NCBI GenBank assembly: GCA_033283165.1
Contig: JAWMQL010000003.1
Span: forward strand, 744,001-808,000
DNA from: JAWMQL01 sp033283165
GTDB taxonomy: Bacteria > Pseudomonadota > Gammaproteobacteria > Pseudomonadales > Halieaceae
DNA: 64,000 bases
Reading direction: 5' to 3'
The notes beneath the pieces were generated by a model. The model did not search any database and was not told where the DNA came from. It saw only the letters and a list, made by a program, of their open reading frames with translations. Shown here in pieces: positions 8,019 to 16,973 of the stretch. Both the position numbers and the translations under genes were made by a program. The first letter of the stretch is position 1, and every line of letters begins with the position of its first letter.

Positions 8019-9239
8019 ATGCCACTGAATGCAGATCTGTTGCCGCACGACGCAATCGATCACGTTCACACCGGGGTCCTGGAATCGCCCTTTTTTGCCC
8101 GCACCAGTGAGTTGAACATCAACCGGCAATGGACCAACTGGAACGGCTATGCCGCAGCCACCAGTTACCGTAACTCGCACATCGAATACTTTGCCACGCG
8201 CAATACCTGTGCAGTCTATGACGTGTCTCCGATGCGCAAGTACCGCTTCAGCGGCGCGGACGCCGAGTCCATGCTGAACCGCATGGTGACCCGCGACGTC
8301 ACCAGGCAGCGCGCAGACACCGTGGCCTACAACGTCTGGTGCACCGACGCCGGCAGGGTGGTTGACGACGGCACCCTGTTCCGCCTGGGGCAGGATGAAT
8401 TCATGCTGTGCTGTGCGGATCCATGCTTCGACTGGTTCATGTTGGCCGCTGTCGGTTTCAACGCGCTCGAAATCAACGATATCTCAGAGGAACTCGCTTC
8501 CCTCGCGCTCCAGGGACCGACCTCCTGCGCGCTGCTGAAAGCGCTGGGCTTTGAGGGGATCGAATTCTGCAAACCATTCCAGATCCTGCGCTTCCCGTTT
8601 GGCAATGGCGAACTCATGATCTCTCGTACTGGTTATACAGGCGATCTTGGATACGAACTGTGGGTCACCCCGACGGATGCCCTTGCACTGTGGGATGCCC
8701 TGTTCTCTACGGGCAAAATTTACGGCATTCAGCCCCTGGGTGACGACAGCCTGGAAATGGCGCGCCTGGAAGCCGGCTTCATTGCGCCCAACATGGAATT
8801 CCACGGCGCCCTGTACACCGTGAATCGCGGGCACGACCACAGCCCGCTGGAACTCGGGCTGTCCTGGTTGGTAAATTTCAAGAAAGGCCATTTCAGCGGT
8901 CGTGCCGCCCTGCTGAAGCAGATGGAGTCGGGGAATTATCGCCGCCTGCTGCGCCTGGATATCGAGGGCAACAAGCCCGCCGGGCACAGCATTCTCTACT
9001 CGGCAGCGAATTGCGAGACCGAAATTGGCTATGTCACATCTGCCATGTGGTCACCGGTAGTCAAGGCCAACATTGCCTACGGCCTGGTAGAGGCAAAGTA
9101 TGCCGACAGCCCGGTGTGGGCTGAGATTTATTACCAGAAGGAGCTGCGCTGGATACGCAAGGTGGCCCGTTGTACGGTCGTGAAAGAACCATTCTGGGCA
9201 CCCGCACGGGCCAGGGCGACACCGCCACCGGATTGCTGA
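8019..9239 (+). CDS. GcvT-family folate-dependent aminomethyltransferase-like protein
   Basis: This 406-residue protein has the glycine-cleavage T-protein fold. Recognisable parts are the N-terminal segment with NTCAVYDVSPMRKYRFSGAD, the nucleotide-like MVTRDV segment, the ISRTGYTGDLGYELW motif (about residues 203-217) and the conserved MARLEAGF stretch. A strong GAGGAG Shine-Dalgarno precedes the ATG. In characterised relatives (GcvT, DmdA, the C-terminal half of dimethylglycine/sarcosine dehydrogenase) tetrahydrofolate accepts a one-carbon unit from N- or S-methyl substrates. No gcvH or gcvP is adjacent, so this is not the housekeeping T-protein. The two preceding flavoproteins would supply the oxidised substrate. 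Confidence 0.85.
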   Translation: MPLNADLLPHDAIDHVHTGVLESPFFARTSELNINRQWTNWNGYAAATSYRNSHIEYFATRNTCAVYDVSPMRKYRFSGADAESMLNRMVTRDVTRQRADTVAYNVWCTDAGRVVDDGTLFRLGQDEFMLCCADPCFDWFMLAAVGFNALEINDISEELASLALQGPTSCALLKALGFEGIEFCKPFQILRFPFGNGELMISRTGYTGDLGYELWVTPTDALALWDALFSTGKIYGIQPLGDDSLEMARLEAGFIAPNMEFHGALYTVNRGHDHSPLELGLSWLVNFKKGHFSGRAALLKQMESGNYRRLLRLDIEGNKPAGHSILYSAANCETEIGYVTSAMWSPVVKANIAYGLVEAKYADSPVWAEIYYQKELRWIRKVARCTVVKEPFWAPARARATPPPDC

Positions 9240-9265
9240 GCTACCGCCCGGTGCCGGCGCAGGCG

Positions 9266-10669
9266 CTAGAAGCCGACGTTGCCGCTGGGCAATGGTGGGT
9301 AATCGCCTACTGTCACACCACCGGCGCGCTGGGCAGCGTCTATGGCCTCCTCAATACGGCTGAGCCCTTCAAGCAGAACGTCTTCGTCCATGTTGAGCGC
9401 GGGGTATAGCCTCACCTGCGGCTCGTTGACACAGATTGCCCAGACACCGCGTTTGAGTATCTCGTCACGCACCGATCGCGCCACATAGTAGTCCTCGCCG
9501 TCTTCCCGTCCGGTGCGGAAAGACACACCGAGCAACAGGCCGAGGCCGCGTACCTGTGACACGATCTCGAATTTTTGTTCCCAATCGGCCATCCGGGCCC
9601 GGGCGACCTCAGACAGGTGCCGGGCATGCTCGAGAATCCGGTCCCGCTCGTAGATCTCCAGCGTTTTCAGGGCCGCTGCACAGCCGCCGGGCGTCCCGGC
9701 GAAGGTACTCCCGCCTGTGGCGCGAGGGTTGTCACCCAGAATTTCATCCCGCGCAGCCACTCCGGCGCAGGGCTCCACCCCGCCGGACAGGTTCTTCCCG
9801 GCAACGAGAATATCCGGCACCACGCCGAACTGCTCCACGGACCACATGGTACCTGTACGGCCCAGGCCCGTGAGCACCTCATCGGCTATCAACAGCCAGT
9901 CATACTTGTCGCAAATACGTCGCAGGCCCTGCATGAACTCCACCGAGGGGATCCAGTTGCCCCCCTCCGCCAGGCCTGGCTCCACCAGTATCGCCGCGAT
10001 GTTCTCCGCCGGGACCACGAAGCCAGGCAGGTGGGTCTCGATATACCAGAGGCAGTATTCGCTGTACTGGGCCTGGTCCATGCCCGCCGGGATCTCTTCA
10101 GAATACGGAAACGGGGCCTTCAGCACTCCCCCGGCCCAGCCCTCCATGTACAGGTTATTATTGCTGTTATAGGCACTGACCATCTTGGCGCCCAGACCTT
10201 CGCCGTGAAAGCAGGACGTGAAACTAATGATGTAGCGGCGCCGTTTGTAGCACAGGGCCAGATGTATGGCCGCCTCCGCCGCCTCGGTACCGGATACCTC
10301 GAAACTGAAACGCGGCAGGGCCTTGTCCGGCATGATGCTGGCGAGTTTCTCAGCCAGCGGAATCCGCAGCGGGTGTTCCCACTGGAAACCGTACTGGCGC
10401 TGGGCTGAGTGAACCGCTTCCAGCACCTCCGGATGGCAGTTCCCGAGCGGATTCGTCGCCCAGCCGCTCTGGAAGTCTATGAACTTGTTGCCATCCAGAT
10501 CCCAGACGAAATCGCCCTCTGCCCTGCCCACAATAAACTGACAGGGTGGCTGGAAACCTTTCGCCGCACTCTTCTGGCTGGCGGTGACGTAATGCAGACC
10601 ATTGCGAAGATGGGGCAGGCCCCGCTCCAGCAGAGCCCTGGATGACTTGCCTGGCAATTCGTAACTCAT
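9266..10669 (-). CDS. Class III PLP aminotransferase (glutamate-1-semialdehyde aminomutase-like)
   Basis: This 467-residue fold-type I PLP enzyme shows the substrate-domain motif WDLDGNKFIDFQSGWATNPL (about residues 55-74), the phosphate-binding VSGTEAAEAAIHLA, the DEVLTGLGRTG stretch with the PLP-contacting Asp, and the Schiff-base lysine in DILVAGKNLSGG. The substrate is not determinable. GSAM-like members include true aminotransferases and aminomutases. The start is adjacent to a promoter region shared with the divergent TetR-GNAT gene, which contains the 17-bp motif also found upstream of the Rieske gene. It converges with the GcvT-like gene across 26 bp. Confidence 0.9.
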   Translation of the reverse strand: MSYELPGKSSRALLERGLPHLRNGLHYVTASQKSAAKGFQPPCQFIVGRAEGDFVWDLDGNKFIDFQSGWATNPLGNCHPEVLEAVHSAQRQYGFQWEHPLRIPLAEKLASIMPDKALPRFSFEVSGTEAAEAAIHLALCYKRRRYIISFTSCFHGEGLGAKMVSAYNSNNNLYMEGWAGGVLKAPFPYSEEIPAGMDQAQYSEYCLWYIETHLPGFVVPAENIAAILVEPGLAEGGNWIPSVEFMQGLRRICDKYDWLLIADEVLTGLGRTGTMWSVEQFGVVPDILVAGKNLSGGVEPCAGVAARDEILGDNPRATGGSTFAGTPGGCAAALKTLEIYERDRILEHARHLSEVARARMADWEQKFEIVSQVRGLGLLLGVSFRTGREDGEDYYVARSVRDEILKRGVWAICVNEPQVRLYPALNMDEDVLLEGLSRIEEAIDAAQRAGGVTVGDYPPLPSGNVGF

Positions 10670-10686
10670 GCTACTCTAAACACCTA

Positions 10687-10703
10687 TTCAATTTTCTGTA
10701 TGG
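10687..10703. promoter_or_regulatory. Candidate TetR-GNAT operator, copy 1
   Basis: TTCAATTTTCTGTATGG lies between the divergent aminotransferase and TetR-GNAT genes and matches 14 of 17 positions of the site at 14506-14522. An AT-rich TATATAAT tract follows at once. The location between the regulator and its neighbour is typical of TetR-family self-control. Confidence 0.5.
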
Positions 10704-10748
10704 ATATATAATGCCACCAATATACCCACCGGCCAAGGGCAGCGACAC

Positions 10749-11855
10749 ATGAGTGACAAGAAAAATCGTAACACCCGGGCGGTCCAGACAGAGCGGCGGC
10801 GCATGCTGCTGGAAGCCACCATGAGCGCCATCCACGAATACGGCCTGTCCAACCTGACGCTGGCAAAAATCGGCAGCGAAGCCGGCCTCAGCGCGGGAAG
10901 CGTCAACTTCCACTTCGACAGCAAACAGGCCCTGCTGCTGGCGACCCTCACCCAGATCTCAGAGGAGTTCGAGCAGCGCATCCAGCACGCGGTCGCAAAT
11001 GCGGGCGACGATCCTGCAGCTCGACTCCTGGCACTGATCGACGCATCGGTAGACCCGGAGATCACCGAACCACGCAAAACCGCGGTCTGGTTCGCCTTCG
11101 CCTCAGAGGCGCGCTCCCGGGAAGACTACCAGCGAATCTGCGGAGCGCGTGAGCGGAAAATTTTCCAGCTCACCCACGGTCTCTGCATCGATGTCATCCG
11201 CGAGGGGGGGAAGCTGAAACAGATGGACCCACGGGCGATGGCCAATGCCATACAGGGCCTTATCGACGAAATCTGGGAGGAGATCCTCTATCAGGGCCAC
11301 GACTTCGACCGCAGGGATGCACGCCACGTCTACCTGTCATTCCTGGCCAGTGTGTTCCCCTGGGCTTACCAGCTCCCCTCCCGCCAGGAGACTAAAACAG
11401 GTCCGCGTGAGGTGAACATCAGCGCGGCCGAGACCTCGGACCTAACGGAGCTTGGGGCGCTATTCGACCGCTATCGGCAGTTCTACGAACAAACCGCAGA
11501 CGAAAAGCTTGCCAGGCGATTCCTGCGCCAGAATCTCGAAAAAAAACGCTCGACAATCTACCTCGCCCGGGCCGAGGACGGCGAGTTGCTAGGCTTCGTA
11601 CAACTGTATGCCAGCTGGTGCTCTGTGTCGGCAGCCCCACTATGCATTCTCTATGACCTGTTCGTCGATAACGGGGCACGCCAGGGTGGCGTCGGCCGCG
11701 CGCTGATGAAACGAGCCGAGCTACACGCCAGGAAAATGAAAGCCTGTCGGATCGACCTTGAAACCGCTCAGGACAATCTCACTGCCCAGTTCCTCTACGA
11801 GGATCTCGGCTACCAGCGAGAAACTCGCTTCCTGAAATATTCGCTGGCACTTTAG
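10749..11855 (+). CDS. TetR/BetI-type repressor fused to a GNAT acetyltransferase
   Basis: This 368-residue two-domain protein carries a TetR helix-turn-helix at about residues 36-56 (TLAKIGSEAGLSAGSVNFHF) and an all-helical ligand domain to about residue 205. The segment AVWFAFASEARSREDYQ resembles BetI-type regulators that sense choline-like ligands. Residues 222-368 form a GNAT domain with the acetyl-CoA loop ARQGGVGRALM and the C-terminal DLGYQRETRF segment. The two parts form one uninterrupted frame. The fusion could couple ligand sensing to acetylation of an amine substrate or of a protein. The final 4 bp overlap the convergent aminotransferase gene. Flanking genes make it the likely regulator of the amine locus. 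Confidence 0.88.
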   Translation: MSDKKNRNTRAVQTERRRMLLEATMSAIHEYGLSNLTLAKIGSEAGLSAGSVNFHFDSKQALLLATLTQISEEFEQRIQHAVANAGDDPAARLLALIDASVDPEITEPRKTAVWFAFASEARSREDYQRICGARERKIFQLTHGLCIDVIREGGKLKQMDPRAMANAIQGLIDEIWEEILYQGHDFDRRDARHVYLSFLASVFPWAYQLPSRQETKTGPREVNISAAETSDLTELGALFDRYRQFYEQTADEKLARRFLRQNLEKKRSTIYLARAEDGELLGFVQLYASWCSVSAAPLCILYDLFVDNGARQGGVGRALMKRAELHARKMKACRIDLETAQDNLTAQFLYEDLGYQRETRFLKYSLAL

Positions 11856-13225
11856 ACTTCGGGCAGCAACTCTGCCTGGGCCCGAAGCAGCGCCTTGCGC
11901 AGCGCATTGACCAGCTCATCCACCTGCTCGCGAGTGATGATCAGCGGCGGCGACATGATGCAGACATTGATCAAGGGCCTGACCAACAGCCCATATTCAT
12001 GGCAGTAACTGTCGACCAGCTCACCCAGGCGGTAGTCTTCGGCCAGCAGGGCGCTACCCCGGGCGTCCGTGCCCAGGCTCATTTCGACCGCCGCCATCAG
12101 GCCGGTTCCACGCACATCCGCAACCAGCGGCATGTCCTGCAAAGCCCGCAGCTGCCGCTGAAAGTAGGGCCCCACGTCGCGCACGTGGGGTAATAACTGC
12201 TCGCGTTCGATGATGTCCCAGCTGGCCAGGGCAGCAGCACAGGACACCGGGTTGGCCGACCAGGTATAGCCATTGCTGAAGCAGTTCCCCTCGGCATTGT
12301 TACCACTGATCTCGCCCATGAAAGCATCCGATACCGCGTAGCCACCCAATGGCAGGTAGCCGGAAGTGACACCCTTAGCAAAAGTGATGATGTCCGGCAC
12401 CACCCCGAACAACGCCTCCGAGGCGAACCAGTGTCCCAGGCGCCCGAAGGCGGTTACCACTTCATCGGCGATATAGGTAATTCCGTGGCGTTTGACCACT
12501 TCCCAACAGCGCCGGTTGTAGTCCCGCGGCGGCACAATGACGCCACCGGACCCAAGCACCGGCTCGGCGATGAAGCACATGATATTCTCCGGGCCAAGCC
12601 GCTCTATCTCCGCCTCCAGTTCCGCGATGAGAAAATCACAGAAGGCAGTCTCAGAGTGAAATTCGCAGTCATGGTAATAGGCGCAGGGCGCGCTGAGAAA
12701 ATGCACCGTTTCCCGCAGTCGATCCAGCGCGGACTTGTCCCGCTCCTTGCCGGTGACCGAGGCGGCAAGAAAGGTGCTGCCGTGATAACCCTTGTCGCGA
12801 CATAGAATGTGTTTTCTCTGGGGCTCACCCCGAATGTTGCGGTAGAGGTGACACAGGCGCAGGGCAGAATCGACCGCGGTGGAACCCCCGGTGGTAAAAA
12901 AAATACGATTGAGGTCGCCCGGAGTCTCTCTCGCAATGCGCCGGCCCAGCTCAACCTCTGCCGGATGAATGGCCGAAAAAGCCGAGGCGTAACCAAGCTC
13001 CATGATCTGCCTGGACACCGCCGAGGCGATCTCTTCGCGCCCGTAACCGGTCTGCATACACCACATGCCGCCGGGACCGTCGATCATCCGATTACCCTGA
13101 TCATCCTCAATATAGATACCCTGCCCTCGCACGATGACCGGGGTGGCGTCATCCTCGCCCAGGTTGGGCAGGTCGGCCCAGGGGTGCAGCAGGTGACGAT
13201 TGAAACCATCGCGTACCGACATCAC
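11852..13225 (-). CDS. Class III omega-aminotransferase
   Basis: This 457-residue PLP-dependent aminotransferase has a substrate-domain motif MIDGPGGMWCMQTGYGREEI, the phosphate-binding TTGGSTAVDSALRL, the DEVVTAFGRLGHW segment and the Schiff-base lysine in DIITFAKGVTSGYLPLGG. This last motif is typical of omega-amino acid:pyruvate, putrescine:pyruvate and taurine-type aminotransferases. It is translationally coupled to the Rieske oxygenase gene upstream (ATGA overlap at 13222-13225), so the two act in one pathway. A primary amine or omega-amino acid generated or exposed by the oxygenase is the plausible substrate (inference). Confidence 0.9.
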   Translation of the reverse strand: MMSVRDGFNRHLLHPWADLPNLGEDDATPVIVRGQGIYIEDDQGNRMIDGPGGMWCMQTGYGREEIASAVSRQIMELGYASAFSAIHPAEVELGRRIARETPGDLNRIFFTTGGSTAVDSALRLCHLYRNIRGEPQRKHILCRDKGYHGSTFLAASVTGKERDKSALDRLRETVHFLSAPCAYYHDCEFHSETAFCDFLIAELEAEIERLGPENIMCFIAEPVLGSGGVIVPPRDYNRRCWEVVKRHGITYIADEVVTAFGRLGHWFASEALFGVVPDIITFAKGVTSGYLPLGGYAVSDAFMGEISGNNAEGNCFSNGYTWSANPVSCAAALASWDIIEREQLLPHVRDVGPYFQRQLRALQDMPLVADVRGTGLMAAVEMSLGTDARGSALLAEDYRLGELVDSYCHEYGLLVRPLINVCIMSPPLIITREQVDELVNALRKALLRAQAELLPEV

Positions 13226-14481
13226 CAGGCCTCATCTGCCAGGGTGTCCAGGTACCAGTGGATAAAACCCTGCAGCGCCTTCTCGTACTCGGGATGATAG
13301 GGCCCGGGCACAAAAAAACGGGAGTTCACACCCTCCGAATTACGCGTGATAATGTATTCATCCTCGAGGGTGGTGTGGTGCCACAACCAGGTGACCCTGT
13401 CTTTGTCATAATCGACACCCTCCACGGCGTCGCCACGCACGAACCACACGACCTCCATGTCGGTTGCGGTGAGACCGCGCGGGACGAACCGATACAGAAC
13501 ACAATGGTCAGGGTAGTTCAGCATGTAGGTCAGGGGCCCCAGCTGAAAATCCCCCGCGCCGCCGTCGTAGCCCTTGATGTCACCCATCAAGGGCGCCACC
13601 GGCTGACCGTCCTCACTTCCGGTAAGGAAACCATCGAACAGCCCGTAGCGAACACTGGACACGCAACAGCCAAACGCCTCCGCCTCGCTGAAACAGGCGT
13701 CGTACTCCTTGCCCATTCCCGGAATGCCCGTCACATCCTCGGTTCGATCCAGCATTGCCTGCACCACATCCTGCACCCGGTGATCGAGGTCCCTGAGGGT
13801 ATGCATCCGGGCATAGGCCCGATGAGAAGTCGCGCAGTGATAGCACTCCAGGTAATTCTCGAGCGCCAGTTTCCAGTTGGCGTCCACCCGGTAGGTCTGC
13901 TTGTGCGCAATCCTGGCGTGCTCGAGATCGTAGGCACCCAGAGACGCGCGCACATTCTCCAGCGCGGGCAGAAAGTCCGCGGCCTGGGGATCGCAATTGA
14001 CAAAAATCAGCCCCATGAAAACCTGTACACGGGCCCGTTTCAAGCCATAGTCAGCGGTATCGAAACCGGCCAGCAGTTCCATGTCCCGCGCCGCCTTGAG
14101 GGAGCCATCAGTGCGATATACCCAGCCGTGGTAAGGGCAGACAAAGGTCTTGCGATGCCCCCGGGCGTCCTCACACACCCGGGCGCCGCGATGGCGACAG
14201 ACGTTCACCAGGCAGCGCACCTCACCGCTGTCATCGCGGACAATAATCAGCGAATCCTCGCCGATCTCCAACAGGAGGTAATCTCCGGGAAGCGCAATCT
14301 CGGACACGTGGCCGGCATACAGCCAGCTGCGAAACACCAGGCAATCGAGTTCGCGCGCATACGCCAGGTGGGAGCGGTAGAAATAGGGGTCAATAGCCCT
14401 GCCCGCGCCGGCCCTGGCGGTCCGCAGCTTCGCCGCGAGTTTCGCCGGCGAATCATCCACGTCTGTGGCGATAAATTTCAT
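13222..14481 (-). CDS. Rieske non-heme iron oxygenase, CMO/GbcA type alpha subunit
   Basis: This 419-residue terminal oxygenase has Rieske ligands C95-x-H97 (VCRHRG) and C115-x2-H118 (CPYHGW). The mononuclear iron site follows in ENYLECYHCATSH, with H215 and H220. The NYLECYHC form is typical of choline and carnitine monooxygenases and of the glycine betaine demethylase subunit GbcA. The start is placed at 14481 rather than 14526 because the longer form would translate through the candidate operator at 14506-14522 and adds no conserved sequence. No ferredoxin reductase gene is adjacent, so the electron donor must be encoded elsewhere. N-demethylation of a quaternary amine is the favoured reaction, from family and context. 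Confidence 0.9.
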   Translation of the reverse strand: MKFIATDVDDSPAKLAAKLRTARAGAGRAIDPYFYRSHLAYARELDCLVFRSWLYAGHVSEIALPGDYLLLEIGEDSLIIVRDDSGEVRCLVNVCRHRGARVCEDARGHRKTFVCPYHGWVYRTDGSLKAARDMELLAGFDTADYGLKRARVQVFMGLIFVNCDPQAADFLPALENVRASLGAYDLEHARIAHKQTYRVDANWKLALENYLECYHCATSHRAYARMHTLRDLDHRVQDVVQAMLDRTEDVTGIPGMGKEYDACFSEAEAFGCCVSSVRYGLFDGFLTGSEDGQPVAPLMGDIKGYDGGAGDFQLGPLTYMLNYPDHCVLYRFVPRGLTATDMEVVWFVRGDAVEGVDYDKDRVTWLWHHTTLEDEYIITRNSEGVNSRFFVPGPYHPEYEKALQGFIHWYLDTLADEAW

Positions 14482-14505
14482 CAGGTTTCTTATGTTAAAT
14501 GGCTG

Positions 14506-14522
14506 TTCAGTATACTGTATGG
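14506..14522. promoter_or_regulatory. Candidate TetR-GNAT operator, copy 2
   Basis: TTCAGTATACTGTATGG contains the perfect 10-bp palindrome CAGTATACTG and matches 14 of 17 positions of the site at 10687-10703. It lies 25 bp upstream of the Rieske start codon at 14481. An A/T-rich tract (CATTTAATAATAA) follows in the same relative position as at the other site. Confidence 0.5.
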
Positions 14523-14578
14523 TCATTTAATAATAAAGAGGCACTCTCAGGGAGTCATCAATAGTTAGAAAAAAATAC

Positions 14579-14592
14579 GGGGTCAGAGTAAA
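14579..14592 (+). repeat. Solo GGGGTCAGAGTAAA motif, possible REP/RAYT relic
   Basis: GGGGTCAGAGTAAA preceded by AAAAATAC resembles sequences I associate with REP elements and REP-associated tyrosine transposases in gammaproteobacteria. No transposase reading frame and no inverted partner are visible. The rest of 14527-14738 holds no gene; it presumably carries the promoters of the Rieske gene and of the importer operon. Confidence 0.3.
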
Positions 14593-14738
14593 GTTAGGGA
14601 AATTTTTCGGAGCGCAAGGCTTGGCCTGCTTAATAACAAAAAAGCGAGGGACCGGGGAGGGCAAGGCGGGCAAACCGGGACGGCGCCGGCGCGAATGCTG
14701 GACAACAGTGCCCACTGCAATAGAGTGGGTGTTTACCA

Positions 14739-15824
14739 GTGATTAAATCCCGCGTTCGACTGCTTGCCTCTGTGCTGCTCGCCCCGGCCCTGGCCGCAGC
14801 CGAGCCCGTCCTGAATTTTTACAACTGGGGCGACTACATAGATCGCTCTGTCATCACCGAATTCGAGCAGGAGTACGGCATCAAGGTCAATTTCGACACC
14901 TACGCCTCCTCTGAAATAGTCGACACGAAGTTACTGACCGGCGGTTCGGGCTACGATGTGGTCATACATGCCTCCTCCAATTCCAAACCGCTGATGAAAA
15001 TCGGCGTCTATCATCGCGTGGATTACCGGCGGCTCAAGAACGCGCACCATCTCGACCCGAAGATTCTCAGCATCATGCGGCAGCGCTTTGGCGAGGATTT
15101 TGGTGGAGTTCCCTATATGTGGGGCTCCACCGGCTTCTGCTACAACCGCGACAAGATTCTCGAGCGGGTACCGGACGCCCCGGTGCAAAGTTCCGCCATG
15201 CTGTTCGACCCGGAACTGGTGTCCCGCTTTGCCGACTGCGGTGTGACCCTGCTGGACGACCCCGCATCGGTACTCGGCATGGCTCTGCTCTACCTGGGTT
15301 ACCTCCCCAATTCCATCGATCCGGATGAACTGCGCGAGGTGGAAGAGCTGCTGGCCGGCGTTCGCCCCTATATCAAGTATTTTGACAACAACAAGATGCT
15401 GTTGGACCTGCCCAGCGAGGAAGCGTGCCTCGCGATGTGCTGGTCAGGCGATTACGCGGTCGCCAAGATACGTTCTGCGGAAGCAAAGCTCGACGTGGAT
15501 ATCCGTTATACGGTACCGATGGAAGGGGCCCCGGACTGGATGGATAATCTCTACATTCCCGCAGACGCGGTCAACATCGACAATGCCTACCTGTTCATTG
15601 ACTTCATGCTGCGCCCGGAGATCAGTGCGCGCAATTCCAACGCGATTGGCTATGCCAACGCCAATAGCAGCGCGACGCCCCTGGTCGATCCCGCTATTTC
15701 CGGGGATCCGGCTATTTATCCCGGCGAGGAAATCTGGGACCGACTTTATGAAACCAGGATCCTGCCACCCAAGCAGCAGCGAATTCGCACCCGAAGCTGG
15801 ACCCGGATCAAGAGCGGCCTGTGA
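14739..15824 (+). CDS. PotF/PotD-like periplasmic polyamine-binding protein
   Basis: This 361-residue solute-binding protein has a signal peptide (MIKSRVRLLASVLLAPALAA) and then the family hallmark LNFYNWGDYIDRSVITEFEQ. The GVPYMWGSTGFCYNRDKI stretch and the WSGDYAV segment that closes over the ligand are also typical of PotD, PotF and related spermidine/putrescine binders. It starts with GTG at 14739. It leads a four-gene importer operon (14739-18714). Its neighbours argue for a methylated or amino-group-bearing cation as ligand, possibly not a classical polyamine. Confidence 0.92.
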   Translation: MIKSRVRLLASVLLAPALAAAEPVLNFYNWGDYIDRSVITEFEQEYGIKVNFDTYASSEIVDTKLLTGGSGYDVVIHASSNSKPLMKIGVYHRVDYRRLKNAHHLDPKILSIMRQRFGEDFGGVPYMWGSTGFCYNRDKILERVPDAPVQSSAMLFDPELVSRFADCGVTLLDDPASVLGMALLYLGYLPNSIDPDELREVEELLAGVRPYIKYFDNNKMLLDLPSEEACLAMCWSGDYAVAKIRSAEAKLDVDIRYTVPMEGAPDWMDNLYIPADAVNIDNAYLFIDFMLRPEISARNSNAIGYANANSSATPLVDPAISGDPAIYPGEEIWDRLYETRILPPKQQRIRTRSWTRIKSGL

Positions 15825-15836
15825 GATGAGATATTT

Positions 15837-16973
15837 GTGAGCGACACCAGCAGTAGCGACAAGCCTTGGCTTGACCCCCAACAGAAGCCCCTGATCAGAC
15901 TGGAGGGAATTAGCAAGCAGTTCGGTGGATTCACCGCGGTGGACGATGTCAACCTGGACATTTACCGCGGCGAGCTGTTTACCATCCTGGGTGGATCCGG
16001 ATGCGGCAAATCCACCCTGTTGCGGATGCTGGCTGGTTTTGAACAGCCGAGCACGGGGCGCATACTGATCGACGGCGTGGACATCACCCAAGAACCTCCT
16101 TATCGGCGGCCTGTGAACATGATGTTCCAGTCCTACGCCGTGTTTCCGCACATGAACGTGGCCAGGAATATCGCCTACGGCCTGAAAAAAGAAGGCCTGC
16201 CCCGCGCTCAGATCGATGCGCGTGTGGCGGAGATGCTCAAGCTGGTACAGCTGGAGGATTTCGCGCAGCGCAAGCCGGACCAGCTCAGCGGGGGCCAGCG
16301 CCAGCGAGTGGCCCTGGCCAGGGCCCTGGCGAAACAACCTAAAGTCCTGTTACTGGACGAGCCGCTGGCGGCACTGGACAAGAAACTGCGGGAGCAAACC
16401 CAGTTCGAACTGATGAACCTGCAGTACGAGCTCGGCATCACCTTCATCGTGGTCACCCACGACCAGGAAGAGGCCATGACCCTGGCCTCCCGGATCGCGG
16501 TAATGAAGGAGGGCCGCTTCTTGCAAACGGGCACACCTTCCGAGGTCTACGAGTTTCCCGGCAGCGAGTACATCGCCGATTTCTTCGGCAGCGTAAACCT
16601 GTTTGAAGCCTCGATCGTGGCGGCCGATCCGGGATACGTGACCGCGGCACTGGAAGGTGACGGCACCGAGATACGCGCCGCAACAGATCGCGAACTGGCC
16701 GTGGGCAGCCGCTGCAAGATCGGCGTCCGCCCTGAGAAACTGCTGATAAGCCAGGAGCCGCCCAGCGATCCAATCTACACAGTCACCCGGGGCGTGGTGG
16801 AAGACCTGGCCTACTACGGCAACCGCTCGATTTACCGGGTACGCACCCAGAACGGCCAGGTCATCCAGGTCAGCGCCCAGAATTTCCAGCGGTCTGCGCA
16901 ACACCTCGTGGCGTGGGATGACGAGGTCTACCTGAGCTGGGACACCCGCTGTTCCATGGTGCTGCCTGAATGA
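15837..16973 (+). CDS. Polyamine-type ABC importer ATPase (PotG/PotA-like)
   Basis: This 378-residue nucleotide-binding subunit has Walker A GGSGCGKST (about residues 52-60), signature LSGGQ (150-154), Walker B LLLDEP ending at the catalytic Glu 175, H-loop VVTHDQEE, and a C-terminal TOBE-type beta domain of about 130 residues. It starts with GTG 12 bp after the binding-protein gene and overlaps the following permease start by 4 bp. It energises import of the ligand captured by the 14739 product. Confidence 0.95.
   Translation: MSDTSSSDKPWLDPQQKPLIRLEGISKQFGGFTAVDDVNLDIYRGELFTILGGSGCGKSTLLRMLAGFEQPSTGRILIDGVDITQEPPYRRPVNMMFQSYAVFPHMNVARNIAYGLKKEGLPRAQIDARVAEMLKLVQLEDFAQRKPDQLSGGQRQRVALARALAKQPKVLLLDEPLAALDKKLREQTQFELMNLQYELGITFIVVTHDQEEAMTLASRIAVMKEGRFLQTGTPSEVYEFPGSEYIADFFGSVNLFEASIVAADPGYVTAALEGDGTEIRAATDRELAVGSRCKIGVRPEKLLISQEPPSDPIYTVTRGVVEDLAYYGNRSIYRVRTQNGQVIQVSAQNFQRSAQHLVAWDDEVYLSWDTRCSMVLPE

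Noticed and set aside
14482..14526. 15-codon extension of the Rieske oxygenase
   Set aside because: It would be encoded by the candidate operator and has no Shine-Dalgarno.
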